DNA of 64,000 nucleotides from Persicobacter diffluens (GTDB taxonomy: Bacteria > Bacteroidota > Bacteroidia > Cytophagales > Cyclobacteriaceae). The stretch is from positions 1-64,000 of the forward strand of contig NZ_BQKE01000006.1 of assembly GCF_036244895.1 (NCBI RefSeq), read 5' to 3'. Both the position numbers and the translations under genes were made by a program. The notes under the pieces are model-generated. The model made no database searches, had not been told where the DNA came from, and saw only the letters and a program-made list of their open reading frames with translations. Position 1 is the stretch's first letter. The number at the start of each line of letters is the position of its first letter. Below, piece after piece: positions 28,515 to 37,878 of this stretch.

Positions 28515-29792
28515 TTACTTTCCAGCCACCCTTTTCGCCACCGCTCTCATGAAGCCGGGCATTTTATCAGATCTTTCGTTGGGAGAAGTAGCAAAGACAA
28601 AGGCGCAGAAATCCCTGTCGGCATCCACATAAATGCCCTGGTGCATATTGCCGTGCTTGAACATGGCACCATCCGCCCATACCTGATCCCATTGGGTAGC
28701 ATTTCTTTCGCCTAAATCACCTGTCCATTCCAGGCTGTATTGCTCTTCTTCACTGCCCTGATAGGCTTTAGGGTCTCCCAATGTTCTGATGCGTTCCAGG
28801 ATTTCAGGTGTAATCACCCGTTCGCTGGATACCACATGCCAGCTTGGCGTGTACATCATGGCATATTTCAAGGCATCTTCCAGGGTGGTATTGACCGTTC
28901 CTCCCCCAACAGCGACACCATCGCCGGTGTTTCCCACCATAAAAGGATGACCTACCCCGATTTTGGACCAGATTTTTGCATTGAATACATCTTTAAATGA
29001 ATGTCCGGTGACTTCCTGAATGGCTAAAGTCAGTGCCTGAGTGACTGCCGTGGAGTATCTGAACCGATCCCCCGGTTTCTCCCCCTCAATAGGTTTTACC
29101 GTCCTCAAAATGCCTAACCAATTGCTTTTAGGGTCACGGGAGAATAAGGAGCCAAAGAATTGTTCAATCCAGCTATGGGGATCAGAGAAAGCAGCCGTAG
29201 TTTCCTCCAGATCCAGGCCGGTAGCCATATTCAGGGCATCTTTCATGGAAACTTCATCCCATGCTGTTCCTTTTAAATCTGTCGCATAAAAGGACACCGG
29301 TTTTTCAAGGTCAATCAATCCTTCACTCTCCAGGAGGATACAAAGGGTACCCACTGTCGTTTTGGAAGTAGACATCCAGATGTGGTAGTCATTGGGATTC
29401 ATGCCCGGATAGGCTTCAAAAATAACTTTCCCCTGATGTGCCATCATTACGCCCTGCACCCGGTTGTAGTCATCCGCCAGATACTCTTCCAGCGTTGGGG
29501 TCTGTGATCCGTCTTGTAGTTGAAAGGAGGTATTCCCCAGCTCAGGATTAATCGCTCTTGGGATATGTCTTTCGGTATGGGTGGGCATCGCCATATCCAC
29601 ATTGACAAACTCATTAAGGTGCATATTGACGTAGACGCCATCATCTCCGGCAGATTGCCAGTTAGGAACGGAGAAGCGGTCTTTAATGGTTTTTATTTCT
29701 TTCCAGCTAAGCGGTGATTTCGCTTTTGATAATGGTGTCGTTTGTGTGCTGATACCGCTGGTAAAGATTTTGTTTTCCGGCTTTTTAGACAT
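28515..29792 (-). CDS. Class C beta-lactamase-fold serine hydrolase (paralogue 3)
   Basis: 425 residues, no signal peptide. SxxK motif STSK at S141-K144 (HIWMSTSKTTVG), Tyr motif Y246 (FRYSTAVTQ), C-terminal motif KHGNMHQGIYVDA. First gene of the three-hydrolase operon and directly downstream of regulon promoter R2 (29890-29944). It is divergent from the AraC-type gene at 30211, a classic arrangement for a regulator and its target operon. Confidence 0.87.
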   Translation of the reverse strand: MSKKPENKIFTSGISTQTTPLSKAKSPLSWKEIKTIKDRFSVPNWQSAGDDGVYVNMHLNEFVNVDMAMPTHTERHIPRAINPELGNTSFQLQDGSQTPTLEEYLADDYNRVQGVMMAHQGKVIFEAYPGMNPNDYHIWMSTSKTTVGTLCILLESEGLIDLEKPVSFYATDLKGTAWDEVSMKDALNMATGLDLEETTAAFSDPHSWIEQFFGSLFSRDPKSNWLGILRTVKPIEGEKPGDRFRYSTAVTQALTLAIQEVTGHSFKDVFNAKIWSKIGVGHPFMVGNTGDGVAVGGGTVNTTLEDALKYAMMYTPSWHVVSSERVITPEILERIRTLGDPKAYQGSEEEQYSLEWTGDLGERNATQWDQVWADGAMFKHGNMHQGIYVDADRDFCAFVFATSPNERSDKMPGFMRAVAKRVAGK

Positions 29793-29889
29793 GATCGTTA
29801 ATTTTTGTTTTCAGTTTTGGTGTGTTCCATAAAGGAAGGTTCGGGTCCGCCTGAAGCGCTACATCTTTGCCCTCCCTTATTGTACATTA

Positions 29890-29944
29890 CAAATATCGGG
29901 GGTTCCTTCGGTAAACCTTTGCACAGAAAAACAAGGGATTTACA
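29890..29944 (-). promoter_or_regulatory. Regulon promoter R2 (upstream of three-hydrolase operon)
   Basis: On the minus strand: TGTAAATCC beginning at 29944, TGCAAAGGT beginning at 29923 (21 bp), and GATATTTG with ATTTG beginning 29 bp after TGCAA (29894-29890). Exact spacing matches the other five regulon promoters. Confidence 0.75.
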
Positions 29945-30210
29945 CGATCTCACAAAATCGTCAAAAAAGGCCATGAATGAAGGTATGAGCCCCTTTGGGA
30001 GCTGAGGGTTTATTAAGTATGTTATGGAATGTATTGATACGCTTCTTTATAGGAATGTTGCTTATTTGATAATGATTATGCAGTGGAACATTCGATCATT
30101 TCGTTTGCTTCAACTAAATCAGGGGTAGTTATATTACATCCTGAAGAGTTTTCCTATATTCAGTAATTGCTTATGCCTTATACTTTGTAAATCTCTGAAA
30201 ATAGTCATCT

Positions 30211-31212
30211 ATGCCAGTAACTTTTCCAAAGGATCCCAATGATCCGATTATTGTGGAGTTCAATGAAATTAGCTCTGCAGATAATAATCAACAATTAGCA
30301 GAAGAAATAGGCGGCAGTTGGGATGGTCATCATTTACAAGTAAAAAATGAATATTTCGATCTGGATGTCCGCCACTTTTTTTTTCTGGAGCAATTGACCG
30401 TTGAAATTTGTGAGTTGCATTTACACAAGAACACCCATTTCATTCAAAATCTAGAAAAGAATCGCGACCATATTTGTATCAGGGTGGGCTTTTCCGGTTT
30501 GATCATCAATCTTTCGGAAGAAAAATCCTTTCAGAGCAATGGGATATTTGTTTATAATACCAATCAGGATTTTAATGTGGAGTTCCCTGCAGGCGCCACC
30601 ATTCGTTGGGTAGGTCTGAAATTCCCCAAGGAGCTTATTTCCCGGATCTTTACGCATGAAAAACCACACAAGCTTAAAGCATTAGCAGAGGAGACTACCC
30701 CATGGGTACATTATTTTTCACTGGATGCCGAGATGGAGGAATACATTAAAGCTATTTTTGAGCAGGGAAGGTCAAGTAATGGCCGTGAGGCGACCCCGCT
30801 TTCCCGGTCCATCGATATTATCGGGGCGGTAAAGGAAAAACTGGAAATGGATGATCCTATGCAGGTGCATGAACGCATTCACCCCGAAGACCTTCAGAAG
30901 ATTATCACCATCAAAGATCAGATGCTTTCCAATCTAGATCAAATCCCCAGGCTGGAGGATTACAGTTCGGAGCATGGGATGAGCATTACCAAGATGAACA
31001 ATCTTTTTAAGCGTGTTTTTAAGTTGCCTTTTTTGAAATTTTATAATACCCAAAAAACCGAGGAGGTCAGAAGAAAAATACAACACACTAATCTTTCTCT
31101 GACGGAAATCGCGGATGAATTGGGTTTCAGTCATGTCGGGCATATGAGTAGGGTGTTTAAAAAACAATATGGTTTTCCACCTTCGGCGTTGAGGCGAATT
31201 TCGGCGGTTTAA
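30211..31212 (+). CDS. AraC-family transcriptional regulator (paralogue 1)
   Basis: 333 residues. The C-terminal AraC DNA-binding domain (about 235-330) has two HTH motifs: LEDYSSEHGMSITKMNNLF and LTEIADELGFSHVGHMSRV followed by FKKQYGFPPSALRR. The N-terminal sensor part (GGSWDGHHLQV, IRVGFSGLIINL, NGIFVYNTNQDFNVEFPAG) is shared with the products at 52125 and 56393, so the three form one subfamily. It is divergent from the three-hydrolase operon carrying operator R2. The ligand is unknown. It is a likely activator of the shared regulon (inference). Confidence 0.9.
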   Translation: MPVTFPKDPNDPIIVEFNEISSADNNQQLAEEIGGSWDGHHLQVKNEYFDLDVRHFFFLEQLTVEICELHLHKNTHFIQNLEKNRDHICIRVGFSGLIINLSEEKSFQSNGIFVYNTNQDFNVEFPAGATIRWVGLKFPKELISRIFTHEKPHKLKALAEETTPWVHYFSLDAEMEEYIKAIFEQGRSSNGREATPLSRSIDIIGAVKEKLEMDDPMQVHERIHPEDLQKIITIKDQMLSNLDQIPRLEDYSSEHGMSITKMNNLFKRVFKLPFLKFYNTQKTEEVRRKIQHTNLSLTEIADELGFSHVGHMSRVFKKQYGFPPSALRRISAV

Positions 31213-31325
31213 ATGATTGTTTTTTGAGTTTAATTGAATATGGTATTCACCAATGAAAAGGGATCCATGAACACAAAACGAGAAATGCTGTCAAGCCAAT
31301 GATCCATGCTTCCATCCTCCTTTAT

Positions 31326-31498
31326 AGCGTGTTTAAAAGCACGCCATCCGGCTGCAAATTCGAATGATTGGAAGCGATTTTGGGTAATTTCTCAACAATA
31401 GCGATACTATTCTCTCAAAATAATCGGGTATCGCTGCTGCATCGCTGCTGCCATCATTAAATTTTCGCTATGGATTTTGGCTTTTAAACATGCGCTTA
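31326..31498 (+). repeat. Family A repeat, copy A2
   Basis: Near full-length copy: AGCGTGTTTAAAAGC at the left, GGCTTTTAAACATGCGCTTA at the right (inverted ends), interior GGAAGCGATTTTGGGTAATT and CTCAACAATAGCGATACTAT. A small internal duplication (ATCGCTGCTGC) is present. It abuts family B copy B3. Confidence 0.8.
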
Positions 31499-31590
31499 GC
31501 CGCAAGGCGGGAAAGAGAAAAGCAACGCCCTGTATCGTTTTTTGCTTCAAGGAGGCAGAGAAGGTTAGCCTACCCCAATTTGAGCGAGTC
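31494..31590 (-). repeat. Family B repeat, partial copy B3
   Basis: Inverted partial copy: GCCGCAAGGCGGGAAAGAG through a CCCCAATTTGAGCGAG core; the distal half is missing. It directly follows A2. Confidence 0.55.
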
Positions 31591-31636
31591 GAAAATCCGT
31601 AAAATCAATCTTCATCAACGGAAATGAAGTCCTCTT

Positions 31637-31850
31637 AGCGAGGGTTACTGAACCTGGTCTTGAATAATTCGGATAAATCGTCCATATCCGCCTTCTGAGC
31701 TTCTTTGTCTTTGTTATGGGGTAATAGTCCTCCGTTCCTTTAATCGCCTCAAATACCCTTGTTGTCGGCTTATTTCATGCAGGGTGCAGGTGTTGACCCA
31801 GCCCGGATATCCATAACCCGTTTTTGGCGTGTTTTCAGCTTCATCGCTTG
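31637..31850 (-). pseudogene. Possible gene remnant
   Basis: Two short minus-strand frames read like the end of a protein: KTGYGYPGWVNTCTLHEI then, after a stop/frame change, NKDKEAQKADMDDLSELFK ending before 31637. They could be a decayed plasmid gene. No family is recognised. The rest of 31591-32040 shows no convincing gene. Confidence 0.3.
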
Positions 31851-32040
31851 ATTGCGGTATTTAACATAATGCATTTGGAGAAAAATATTTAACATTAGCT
31901 ACAATCCAATAGAAATGATCCTCTAACATGATCACGTTTTCAAAAAATCTTTTTACGACAAAAATTGGGACTGACATAACTGTTGTTTTATTGTTTTAAA
32001 TGTTTTCCTGTTTTCGGGGGTTCGGGGGCGTTGAATATCA

Positions 32041-32365
32041 GGGAGTTACAAGCCCATAAAGGGAGTAATTTGCCTATATTAAGGGAGAAATGTACTCCAT
32101 TAAGGGAGTAATTTACGGTTTTAAAGGGAGTAATTTGCCTATATTAAGGGAGTAAATTACGCCAGCAATGGGAGTACATTTCTCCCTGTATTGCTCCTAT
32201 CGATAATTACACCATGTTTATCTAAAGCACTGATAATCAAAAAATTGCACTATAAAGGGAGTAAATCACGGTTTTCTATGTTTTGATAAAGGGAGAAATG
32301 TACTATATTGAGGTTCATTTTTAGGGTATACATTTGATTCGTAAGTACGTAAATCACTCCCTTTA
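32041..32365 (+). other. Replication origin iterons upstream of rep
   Basis: At least eight copies of an approximately 18-bp word, AAAGGGAGTAATTTACG with variants (near 32058, 32081, 32103, 32123, 32146, 32168, 32254, 32288), many about 22 bp apart, and one inverted copy at 32348-32366 close to the rep start. This is the usual layout of Rep_3-type plasmid origins; the inverted copy next to the gene suits autoregulation. A degenerate copy lies at 32040. Confidence 0.88.
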
Positions 32366-32386
32366 TTGGAAAACGCTTATATTTTT

Positions 32387-33730
32387 ATGGCTGAGGTTAA
32401 TTTAGAGTATTCCATTGTGAAGTCCAACCGGCTGGTGGAGTCCAGAAACCATTTCTCTGTGGTACAGCAAAGGATATTGGCGGTTGCTTTTTCTTTATTA
32501 CAGCCAGACCAGGAAAAGTTTGAGTGGATTGAAATTCCGGTAAAATCTCTTTTTACCGGTAAGATTGGGAAATCGCAATACAATTTGGTTAAGAAGGCAG
32601 TAAGTGAGATGACGGAGCTGACGGTTTACGTTACTGGTGATAATGGCTACTGGCGGAAGGTGTCGCTATTGGAAGCTTCGGGTTATGATGCTGACCGTAC
32701 GGTAAAAGTTCGGTTTATTGAAAATGCCCGGGATTTGTTAATGGGTTTTTCCGGGGAGTATACAAAGTACCTTTTGGGAAATGTGTGGTCATTTGATTCT
32801 TCCTATAGTTTTAATGTTTATGAACTTTGCAAGCAATATCAAAAGGTTGGAAAGCGTACGGTTTCTATTATTTTTCTGCGGGAGCGATTAGGTTTAATTA
32901 AGCATAAGCCGGGCACAAGGGGCAATTCCATGATGCTTTCAGAGGAGGAATTGATGAAAATGGATACAAAATATCCAGCCTTTAAGGATTTTGAAAAATA
33001 CGTATTACAGGCTGCTCAGCGTGATATTAATACGCAAAGTGATCTGCACATTGCATATGAAAAACATAAAAAAGGACGATCGATTGTATCTCTGACCTTT
33101 GAGATTAAAGCGAATCCAAAATACCAAAGACCGAAAATTGAATCATTACCAAAGGGTGCCGTTCGTGAATATGGTCATCAGGATGAGAAAGAAGTCTATG
33201 TGGATGAATATATCGCCAAGCAGAAATCGGTAAAGAATAAATCGGCTTACCGAAAAAAATTAATGAATGATCCTGAATTTGAGGATCAGTTCCAGAGCTT
33301 ACAAAAGCAGAAAAAGCAAGCAGAGAAAGCAGCGCAACAAAAGGCGGGAGAACAGGAACTGGCCCTTCAAATAGAAGAGTGGAAAGCTGAATTTAATCAA
33401 TTATATAAATCGGTTCGCCTCCCCTACTGCCAAATGGCCAATGAGAATAGTGAGCTTATTTCTGAATTCAGAAGCTGGTACCAGGAACACGGATCGGTTA
33501 CCGATAAGCGGGGCATACTGGAGCGGATCGATGCGCATGAGATGAAATCCAGTGATTGGCTGAAATTCGGGACCTTCATGATTGAGCGAATAGGGACCGA
33601 GGAAGAGAAAAAGTATTTTCTGAAAGCCAATCCTCAGGCCTTTTTAGAAATGAAGCGGTCTCAGTGGGATGCGCAATATGGGGTGAAAATTACGCCTGCA
33701 AAACCTGTATTTAATGGTTTTGATGAGTAA
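32387..33730 (+). CDS. Plasmid replication initiator (Rep_3/RepB family)
   Basis: 447 residues from ATG at 32387 (MAEVNLEYSIVKSNRLVES); an upstream TTG frame adds seven unlikely residues. The first 240 residues are the two winged-helix initiator domain of Rep_3 proteins (ARNHFSVVQQRILAVAFSL-like text; FNVYELCKQYQKVGKRTVS). It binds the iterons just upstream to start replication. A basic coiled-coil linker (about 290-340, KQKKQAEKAAQQKAGEQE) and an extra C-terminal domain make it longer than usual for the family. A strong terminator follows at 33780. Confidence 0.92.
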   Translation: MAEVNLEYSIVKSNRLVESRNHFSVVQQRILAVAFSLLQPDQEKFEWIEIPVKSLFTGKIGKSQYNLVKKAVSEMTELTVYVTGDNGYWRKVSLLEASGYDADRTVKVRFIENARDLLMGFSGEYTKYLLGNVWSFDSSYSFNVYELCKQYQKVGKRTVSIIFLRERLGLIKHKPGTRGNSMMLSEEELMKMDTKYPAFKDFEKYVLQAAQRDINTQSDLHIAYEKHKKGRSIVSLTFEIKANPKYQRPKIESLPKGAVREYGHQDEKEVYVDEYIAKQKSVKNKSAYRKKLMNDPEFEDQFQSLQKQKKQAEKAAQQKAGEQELALQIEEWKAEFNQLYKSVRLPYCQMANENSELISEFRSWYQEHGSVTDKRGILERIDAHEMKSSDWLKFGTFMIERIGTEEEKKYFLKANPQAFLEMKRSQWDAQYGVKITPAKPVFNGFDE

Positions 33731-33779
33731 AACAGGATTTTTGGGAGTATAAATAGCCTGAATTCTGCTTGAACTAATA

Positions 33780-33823
33780 GAAGGGAGAAAGGTTGGAGTA
33801 CATTTCTCCCTTCTTTTTATTTT
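33780..33823 (+). terminator. Intrinsic terminator after rep, built from iteron-like words
   Basis: GAAGGGAGAAA (33780-33790) pairs with TTTCTCCCTTC (33803-33813), followed by TTTTTATTTT. The stem words are the same as the origin iteron core, so it may also bind the initiator. Confidence 0.85.
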
Positions 33824-33827
33824 CTGC

Positions 33828-34048
33828 TTTAAGCCGAATTATTCACCGCCAAATGTAGTGGGTCGGCTGAAAGATTTCAATTCGCTTTAGGTAGCTTTGC
33901 AATTTTTATTAGCCCAAATTTGAGCTAGCTTGCTTCCTCCTCATTCCTCTGCTTCCTCTGCTTCCTTGGGGAAAAATGAAACAGGAAAAATTCCTTCATT
34001 TTTTCCGCCTTACAGCTAAACGAGGATTTAACCCGAATTATTCACCGC
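33828..34048 (+). repeat. Family B repeat, copy B4
   Basis: TTTAAGCCGAATTATTCACC at the left, core TAGCCCAAATTTGAGCTAGC (palindrome altered by one base), right end CGAGGATTTAACCCGAATTA. Its right terminal word is shared with the start of B5, giving a tandem pair. Confidence 0.8.
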
Positions 34049-34249
34049 AAAATTCACTACTAAACGAAAGTAGTTATTTTCAGCTTGTTATGGTTTTTTT
34101 CTTTGATTTATAATAGCCCAAATTTGGGCAAGCTTGCTTTCTCCTCATTCATCTGTTTCGTTGGAAAAAACTCGAAATAGAAAACTATTCCTTCATTTTT
34201 TCCGCCTAACAGCTAAACGAGGATTTAAGCATGAATAATTCGGGTTAAG
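34028..34249 (+). repeat. Family B repeat, copy B5 (best copy)
   Basis: Left end TTAACCCGAATTATTCACCG, right end GCATGAATAATTCGGGTTAA; 17 bp of the ends are perfect inverted repeats. The core has the perfect palindrome GCCCAAATTTGGGC then AAGCTTGCTTTCTCCTCATT. About 222 bp, non-coding. Confidence 0.85.
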
Positions 34250-34275
34250 CATAAGTAATCCGGCTTAAACATGCG

Positions 34276-35109
34276 CTAAAGCTCAGCCTCCAATTGCTCA
34301 ATCTGATTTTTGAGTTCCTGAATCAATTGTTGCTTTTGATGCTGATCCTTCATTTTCTTTATGCGATCAAAAAGGACTGCCGCACTTTTTTGATGTTTTT
34401 CTAAAGGACTTAATGCTACTTTTGGGGCAGGCGTTTCTTTTTGAAGACTCCCCTCTTTTGCTATTTGGATGACCTGACTTTTGTTGAATAGTGGTTTTTC
34501 ATCATTCAAACCTAAGATCGCTTCATATTGGTCCGGCTGTTCTTTTTTGATCAGCTCCACTCCCGTGTAGAAATCCAGATTATTAAACAGACTCTTCTGT
34601 GATATCCCATACTTATTAGAAAATACCCCTACGAGTGAACCGTCATTATTGGACTGCCGCTCCTTGGCCAGCTTGTAGTCCCGCCCGATCAGATAATCCT
34701 TATGAAGCTTACTGATATTTCTCCTTCCTACCTGCTTGCTATTCATATAGCGGAAGGCATCTTCCAGACTATCAATTTCCTCAATTTTGATGATGGGGAG
34801 TAAATCGATCTTTAATTCCTCCGCAATTTTTTTTCGGTGATGCCCATCCACCAAAATATAAGTATCCTCATTTTCCCAAACCGAAAGCGGGTCTACCACT
34901 CCCCTGTTTTCAATATCTGCTCTTAAGGCGGCATAAGAATCCGGCGCCAGTGGTTCAATGTATCTTTCAATGAATCGATTCGTCGTCAGGGCAGTTGTTT
35001 TGAGCATTTTGTAATGTAATTGCTCGCTATTTTTAGCCTGCACATCCTGATGATTTTTTAAAATCTGCTCATTGGCTTTAAAAGTGGTGGATCGTTGTCG
35101 CTTAGCCAT
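34276..35109 (-). CDS. parB: ParB-family partition protein
   Basis: 277 residues. The ParB/Srx-type N-terminal domain spans about 45-130: LRADIENRGVVDPLSVWEN and the GHHRKKIAEEL motif. A central helical region (NKYGISQKSLFNNLDFYTG) may carry the HTH, and the C-terminus is a coiled coil (KNQIEQLEAEL). It overlaps the parA 3' end by 8 bp. With ParA it should segregate the plasmid at cell division. Confidence 0.88.
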   Translation of the reverse strand: MAKRQRSTTFKANEQILKNHQDVQAKNSEQLHYKMLKTTALTTNRFIERYIEPLAPDSYAALRADIENRGVVDPLSVWENEDTYILVDGHHRKKIAEELKIDLLPIIKIEEIDSLEDAFRYMNSKQVGRRNISKLHKDYLIGRDYKLAKERQSNNDGSLVGVFSNKYGISQKSLFNNLDFYTGVELIKKEQPDQYEAILGLNDEKPLFNKSQVIQIAKEGSLQKETPAPKVALSPLEKHQKSAAVLFDRIKKMKDQHQKQQLIQELKNQIEQLEAEL

Positions 35110-36181
35110 TTTGGATGCGGTTTAATAATTCAGTAGTGAGTTCCATAAAATCTGATTTGGCATTTTTAATCGGCTCCAATTGGGTTTTAGGGAAATCGGC
35201 AATTTCCCCCTCATTGAACTTATTCAAAAATACCGTGGGGTCGTAGCGGTAAGTAAATGCCTTTTGAATACCTACCGAATCCCGGATGATGGATTCAAAA
35301 ACATAAATCCCTTCCCTTTCTGCTCCAAGGGCATAGTTCTCGATTTGTTCCATTTGGTTTTTACCCGGCTTGGTACGATTGAAAAACGCACCACCGATTT
35401 TTAAAAGTGGGTTGTCTTTTTTGCGTTCCTTCAAATAAGAAACCGACCTGGACAAACCATCAAAACTAAACAGGGAGGCTTCCACCGGAAGGAATACCCA
35501 TTCCGCAGCACCCAAGGGTGCCTCTGAGAAAAGGCCATACATATCCGGACGCATGTCCATCAGAATGTAATCGTACTCAAAGCGGATTTTATTGACAATG
35601 TTTTTGAAGGACTCCAGCTTCTGCTTGGTGGTCAGCTTTTCACTGGTCTCCAGATTATTTAGCTTTCCGTAGGAAGGCAAAATATAGAGTTGCTCGGAAA
35701 TATCATGGAGTTGAACGATGCAGTCTCTGATTAATTCTCCTTGCGTATCTTCCAGGGCATCCATTATTTCCATAGGGAAAGCCTGTTTATCGATATTCCA
35801 AAGGGAGGTCGAATTGCCCTGATAATCACAATCCATCACCAGTACTTTTTTACCCTGATCGGTCAATACACCGGCAATACTATTACAACAAGTCGTCTTA
35901 CCCACTCCCCCTTTTTGGTTCCAAAAAGCCAGAATTTTAGCCGCATCCTGTACCAGTTCAATTAACTGTTCTTCGGTTAATCCAAACCAATCTTTCAGTA
36001 CAGGGAAAAGTTTATTGAAATGGCCATTATTAAAGTCTGCCTTCCCTTCCAAAACGCGGTTAAGTTGTGTTCTGGAAACCCCCGTTTCTTCCGAAATGGC
36101 AGAGATGTTTAAAAGTTTTTTCTGCTTAATGATCCATTTGGCCAATCCTTGGTTAAGGGCATCTTGTTTGTTAAATTCCAT
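35102..36181 (-). CDS. parA: ParA partition ATPase with N-terminal HTH
   Basis: 359 residues from ATG at 36181 (MEFNKQDALNQGL). An N-terminal Cro/C1-like HTH (about 20-55: ISAISEETGVSRTQLNRVL) is typical of type Ia ParA proteins, which repress their own promoter. The deviant Walker A KGGVGKT is at residues 90-96, followed by VLVMDCDYQGNST and YDYILMDMRPD. The nine-residue extension to 36208 is unlikely. The direct repeats just upstream are probable operators. Confidence 0.92.
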   Translation of the reverse strand: MEFNKQDALNQGLAKWIIKQKKLLNISAISEETGVSRTQLNRVLEGKADFNNGHFNKLFPVLKDWFGLTEEQLIELVQDAAKILAFWNQKGGVGKTTCCNSIAGVLTDQGKKVLVMDCDYQGNSTSLWNIDKQAFPMEIMDALEDTQGELIRDCIVQLHDISEQLYILPSYGKLNNLETSEKLTTKQKLESFKNIVNKIRFEYDYILMDMRPDMYGLFSEAPLGAAEWVFLPVEASLFSFDGLSRSVSYLKERKKDNPLLKIGGAFFNRTKPGKNQMEQIENYALGAEREGIYVFESIIRDSVGIQKAFTYRYDPTVFLNKFNEGEIADFPKTQLEPIKNAKSDFMELTTELLNRIQNG

Positions 36182-36182
36182 A

Positions 36183-36420
36183 GTGTAAAAAGTACATGAT
36201 TGACACAAAAATGGTTCATATTAGGAAGAAAACAAATTTAATAAGCCTTTTTTGAGTCAAAAATGATTCTTTTGATTGAAAAAGTGTAATTCAGGGCTTG
36301 ATTTGGGGGTTGATGTAAAATTGTGTCATTTATCGAATGTCAGAGATTGTTTATATCCAATTGAATCAAATTTGATTCTTTGGTGTAAAACTTACATGAT
36401 GTAAAATTATCCTATCTTTG
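36183..36420. promoter_or_regulatory. parA operator region and divergent promoter
   Basis: GTGTAAAAAGTACATGAT (36183-36200) recurs as GTGTAAAACTTACATGAT (36384-36401), and TTGATTC-type words (AATGATTCTTTTGATT, TTTGATTCTTTGG) lie between. These are candidate ParA/ParB sites. On the plus strand TATCTTTG at 36413-36420 is a good -7 box for the 36602 gene and directly follows the second repeat, so the repeat may control both directions. Confidence 0.55.
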
Positions 36421-36601
36421 TCAGGTGAACGGATCCTGATTTCGATTTTCTTTGCGATGCTTTTTACCAGGCATTGTTGGTGTCAATATTTTGGGATTAA
36501 TAAAAAGCGGAAGACAGCTGAAATGGGAGAAGTTTAATTCCTTATAGTTTTTAATCGAAGGGTTTCCTGAATAGCAGGACCTGTTTTTATAATGATTTAA
36601 T

Positions 36602-37441
36602 ATGGATAATTTGGATGAGCTCAATCGGTATCTTAAAAAGTATGCCGATCAGCAGAACATAAAAGCCCGTTCTGATTTTGAAGGCTATTCTGCATTGGAA
36701 ATGCAGATTTTATTACGTGGTTGTTTTCAGGAGCGTAGTTTAATAAAGTTAGGGCAATTAGACAGGGAGGAGTTGGAGACTATTCCCTTATTACAATTAG
36801 TGAAACAATTGCTGATCTCGGTGCAACAGCTGGGGGAGATGAAACTAACGCCAAAAGGTAATTTGCCGGTGAAGGTGGTCAAAGACCTGTATACGACTGA
36901 ATTTTTTGAGAGTCAAGTTATAGAGCACGGCTTGGTAAAGCTATCCAAGGAGGAGGCTTTTTATCCGATTCATTTGTCCAGAATATTAGCAGAAGTAGCG
37001 GGCATTACTAAAAAGCGAAAAGGGAAATTGAGCCTGACGAAAAAAGGGGAGAAGTTATTGAAGGACGATCAGCAACTGCTGGAATGTATATTTAAAAGTT
37101 ATTGCCTGGACTTTAACTGGGCATATGGTGATGGGCATGAAGTAGAGGAGACTGGGCAATTGGGATTTGCTTTTTCATGTTTTCTGTTGCAAAAATACGG
37201 TGATCAATACCGGCCGTCGGAATTTTATGGAGAGCGGTATTTTCAGGCATTCCCATCCTTATTAACCAGCAGGAAAGATGCTTGCTTATTCGTTTATGAT
37301 TATAGGACTTTTGAGCGAATGGGGGAGTATTTTGGTTTGGTAACCTTAAAAGGGGAGTTTAAAGTCATAAGGAATAATTATGAGGTGAAGCCGACACCAC
37401 TATTTCGAAAATTCATTAAAATCACTCCGCCGAGGGGATAA
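36602..37441 (+). CDS. Conserved hypothetical protein of the plasmid backbone
   Basis: 279 residues, no signal peptide or membrane helix. Features: LKLTPKGN-like text (MKLTPKGNLPVKVVKDLYT), a matching second segment (KGKLSLTKKGEKLLKD), and aromatic-rich C-terminal helices (SYCLDFNWAYGDGHEVEE). Winged-helix-like LTPKG/LTKKG elements appear in conserved hypotheticals of many phyla, but no function is known to me. It is transcribed divergently from parAB with the operator region between, suggesting a backbone or regulatory role. Repeat C1 begins at its stop. Confidence 0.65.
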   Translation: MDNLDELNRYLKKYADQQNIKARSDFEGYSALEMQILLRGCFQERSLIKLGQLDREELETIPLLQLVKQLLISVQQLGEMKLTPKGNLPVKVVKDLYTTEFFESQVIEHGLVKLSKEEAFYPIHLSRILAEVAGITKKRKGKLSLTKKGEKLLKDDQQLLECIFKSYCLDFNWAYGDGHEVEETGQLGFAFSCFLLQKYGDQYRPSEFYGERYFQAFPSLLTSRKDACLFVYDYRTFERMGEYFGLVTLKGEFKVIRNNYEVKPTPLFRKFIKITPPRG

Positions 37442-37625
37442 AAAAAAGTCCGGGAACCAACCGGACTTACAATACTAATACCAAACTATAACCTTATGAA
37501 CCACTATGATTATACAAATTCAAATAGGGACGTTGCAAAAAGGAAGGATGCCTAACCAAGGTTGATTAAGCATCCATTCACCCAACATCAACCTATGCTA
37601 AGTATTTTGCAAAGGTTGTGCCAGA
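37440..37625 (-). ncRNA. Repeat C, copy 1: candidate small RNA with intrinsic terminator
   Basis: Near-identical to 59372-59558. Read on the minus strand it ends in AAGTCCGG-TTGGTTC-CCGGACTT followed by eight or so T residues, a classic terminator. An internal hairpin is formed by GGATGC/GCATCC around 37546-37576. A 19-codon plus-strand frame (from 37497) differs from the other copy at three codons, all changing the residue, so it is probably not a selected peptide. RNA identity is inference. Confidence 0.5.
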
Positions 37626-37734
37626 CAACAGGGGATAATGATTGAATTTAAATAATGGCGTTATTTTTTTTCTTGGACCCTGATTTGCCATGAAATGCCA
37701 TAATATCAATGGTTATTCACGATGCAGAATGCTG

Positions 37735-37872
37735 GTTTTAAAACGTCATTCGCTATAAAAATTTGAGTATTGCAACCGTGAACCTGGCAGCGCTATGGTT
37801 CAACCATTATCCAAAATCATTTCCAATAATTTGAATTTGCAGCCGGATGGTGCGCTTTTAAACACGCGCTAA
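37735..37872 (-). repeat. Family A repeat, copy A3
   Basis: Inverted copy: left GGTTTTAAAACG, interior CATTATCCAAAATCATTTCC and AATTTGCAGCCGGATGGTGC, right CTTTTAAACACGCGCTAAA. Shortened interior. Confidence 0.7.
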
Positions 37873-37878
37873 AGGCAC

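Noticed and set aside
32041..32365. CRISPR-like array
   Set aside because: Short AAGGGAG words recur at about 22-bp spacing, but the units are imperfect, include an inverted copy and sit directly upstream of a Rep_3 gene; they are iterons.
37497..37556. A 19-residue peptide encoded in repeat C
   Set aside because: Both copies keep the frame, but the three nucleotide differences within it all change the amino acid, which does not suggest selection on a peptide; the minus-strand terminator supports an RNA.
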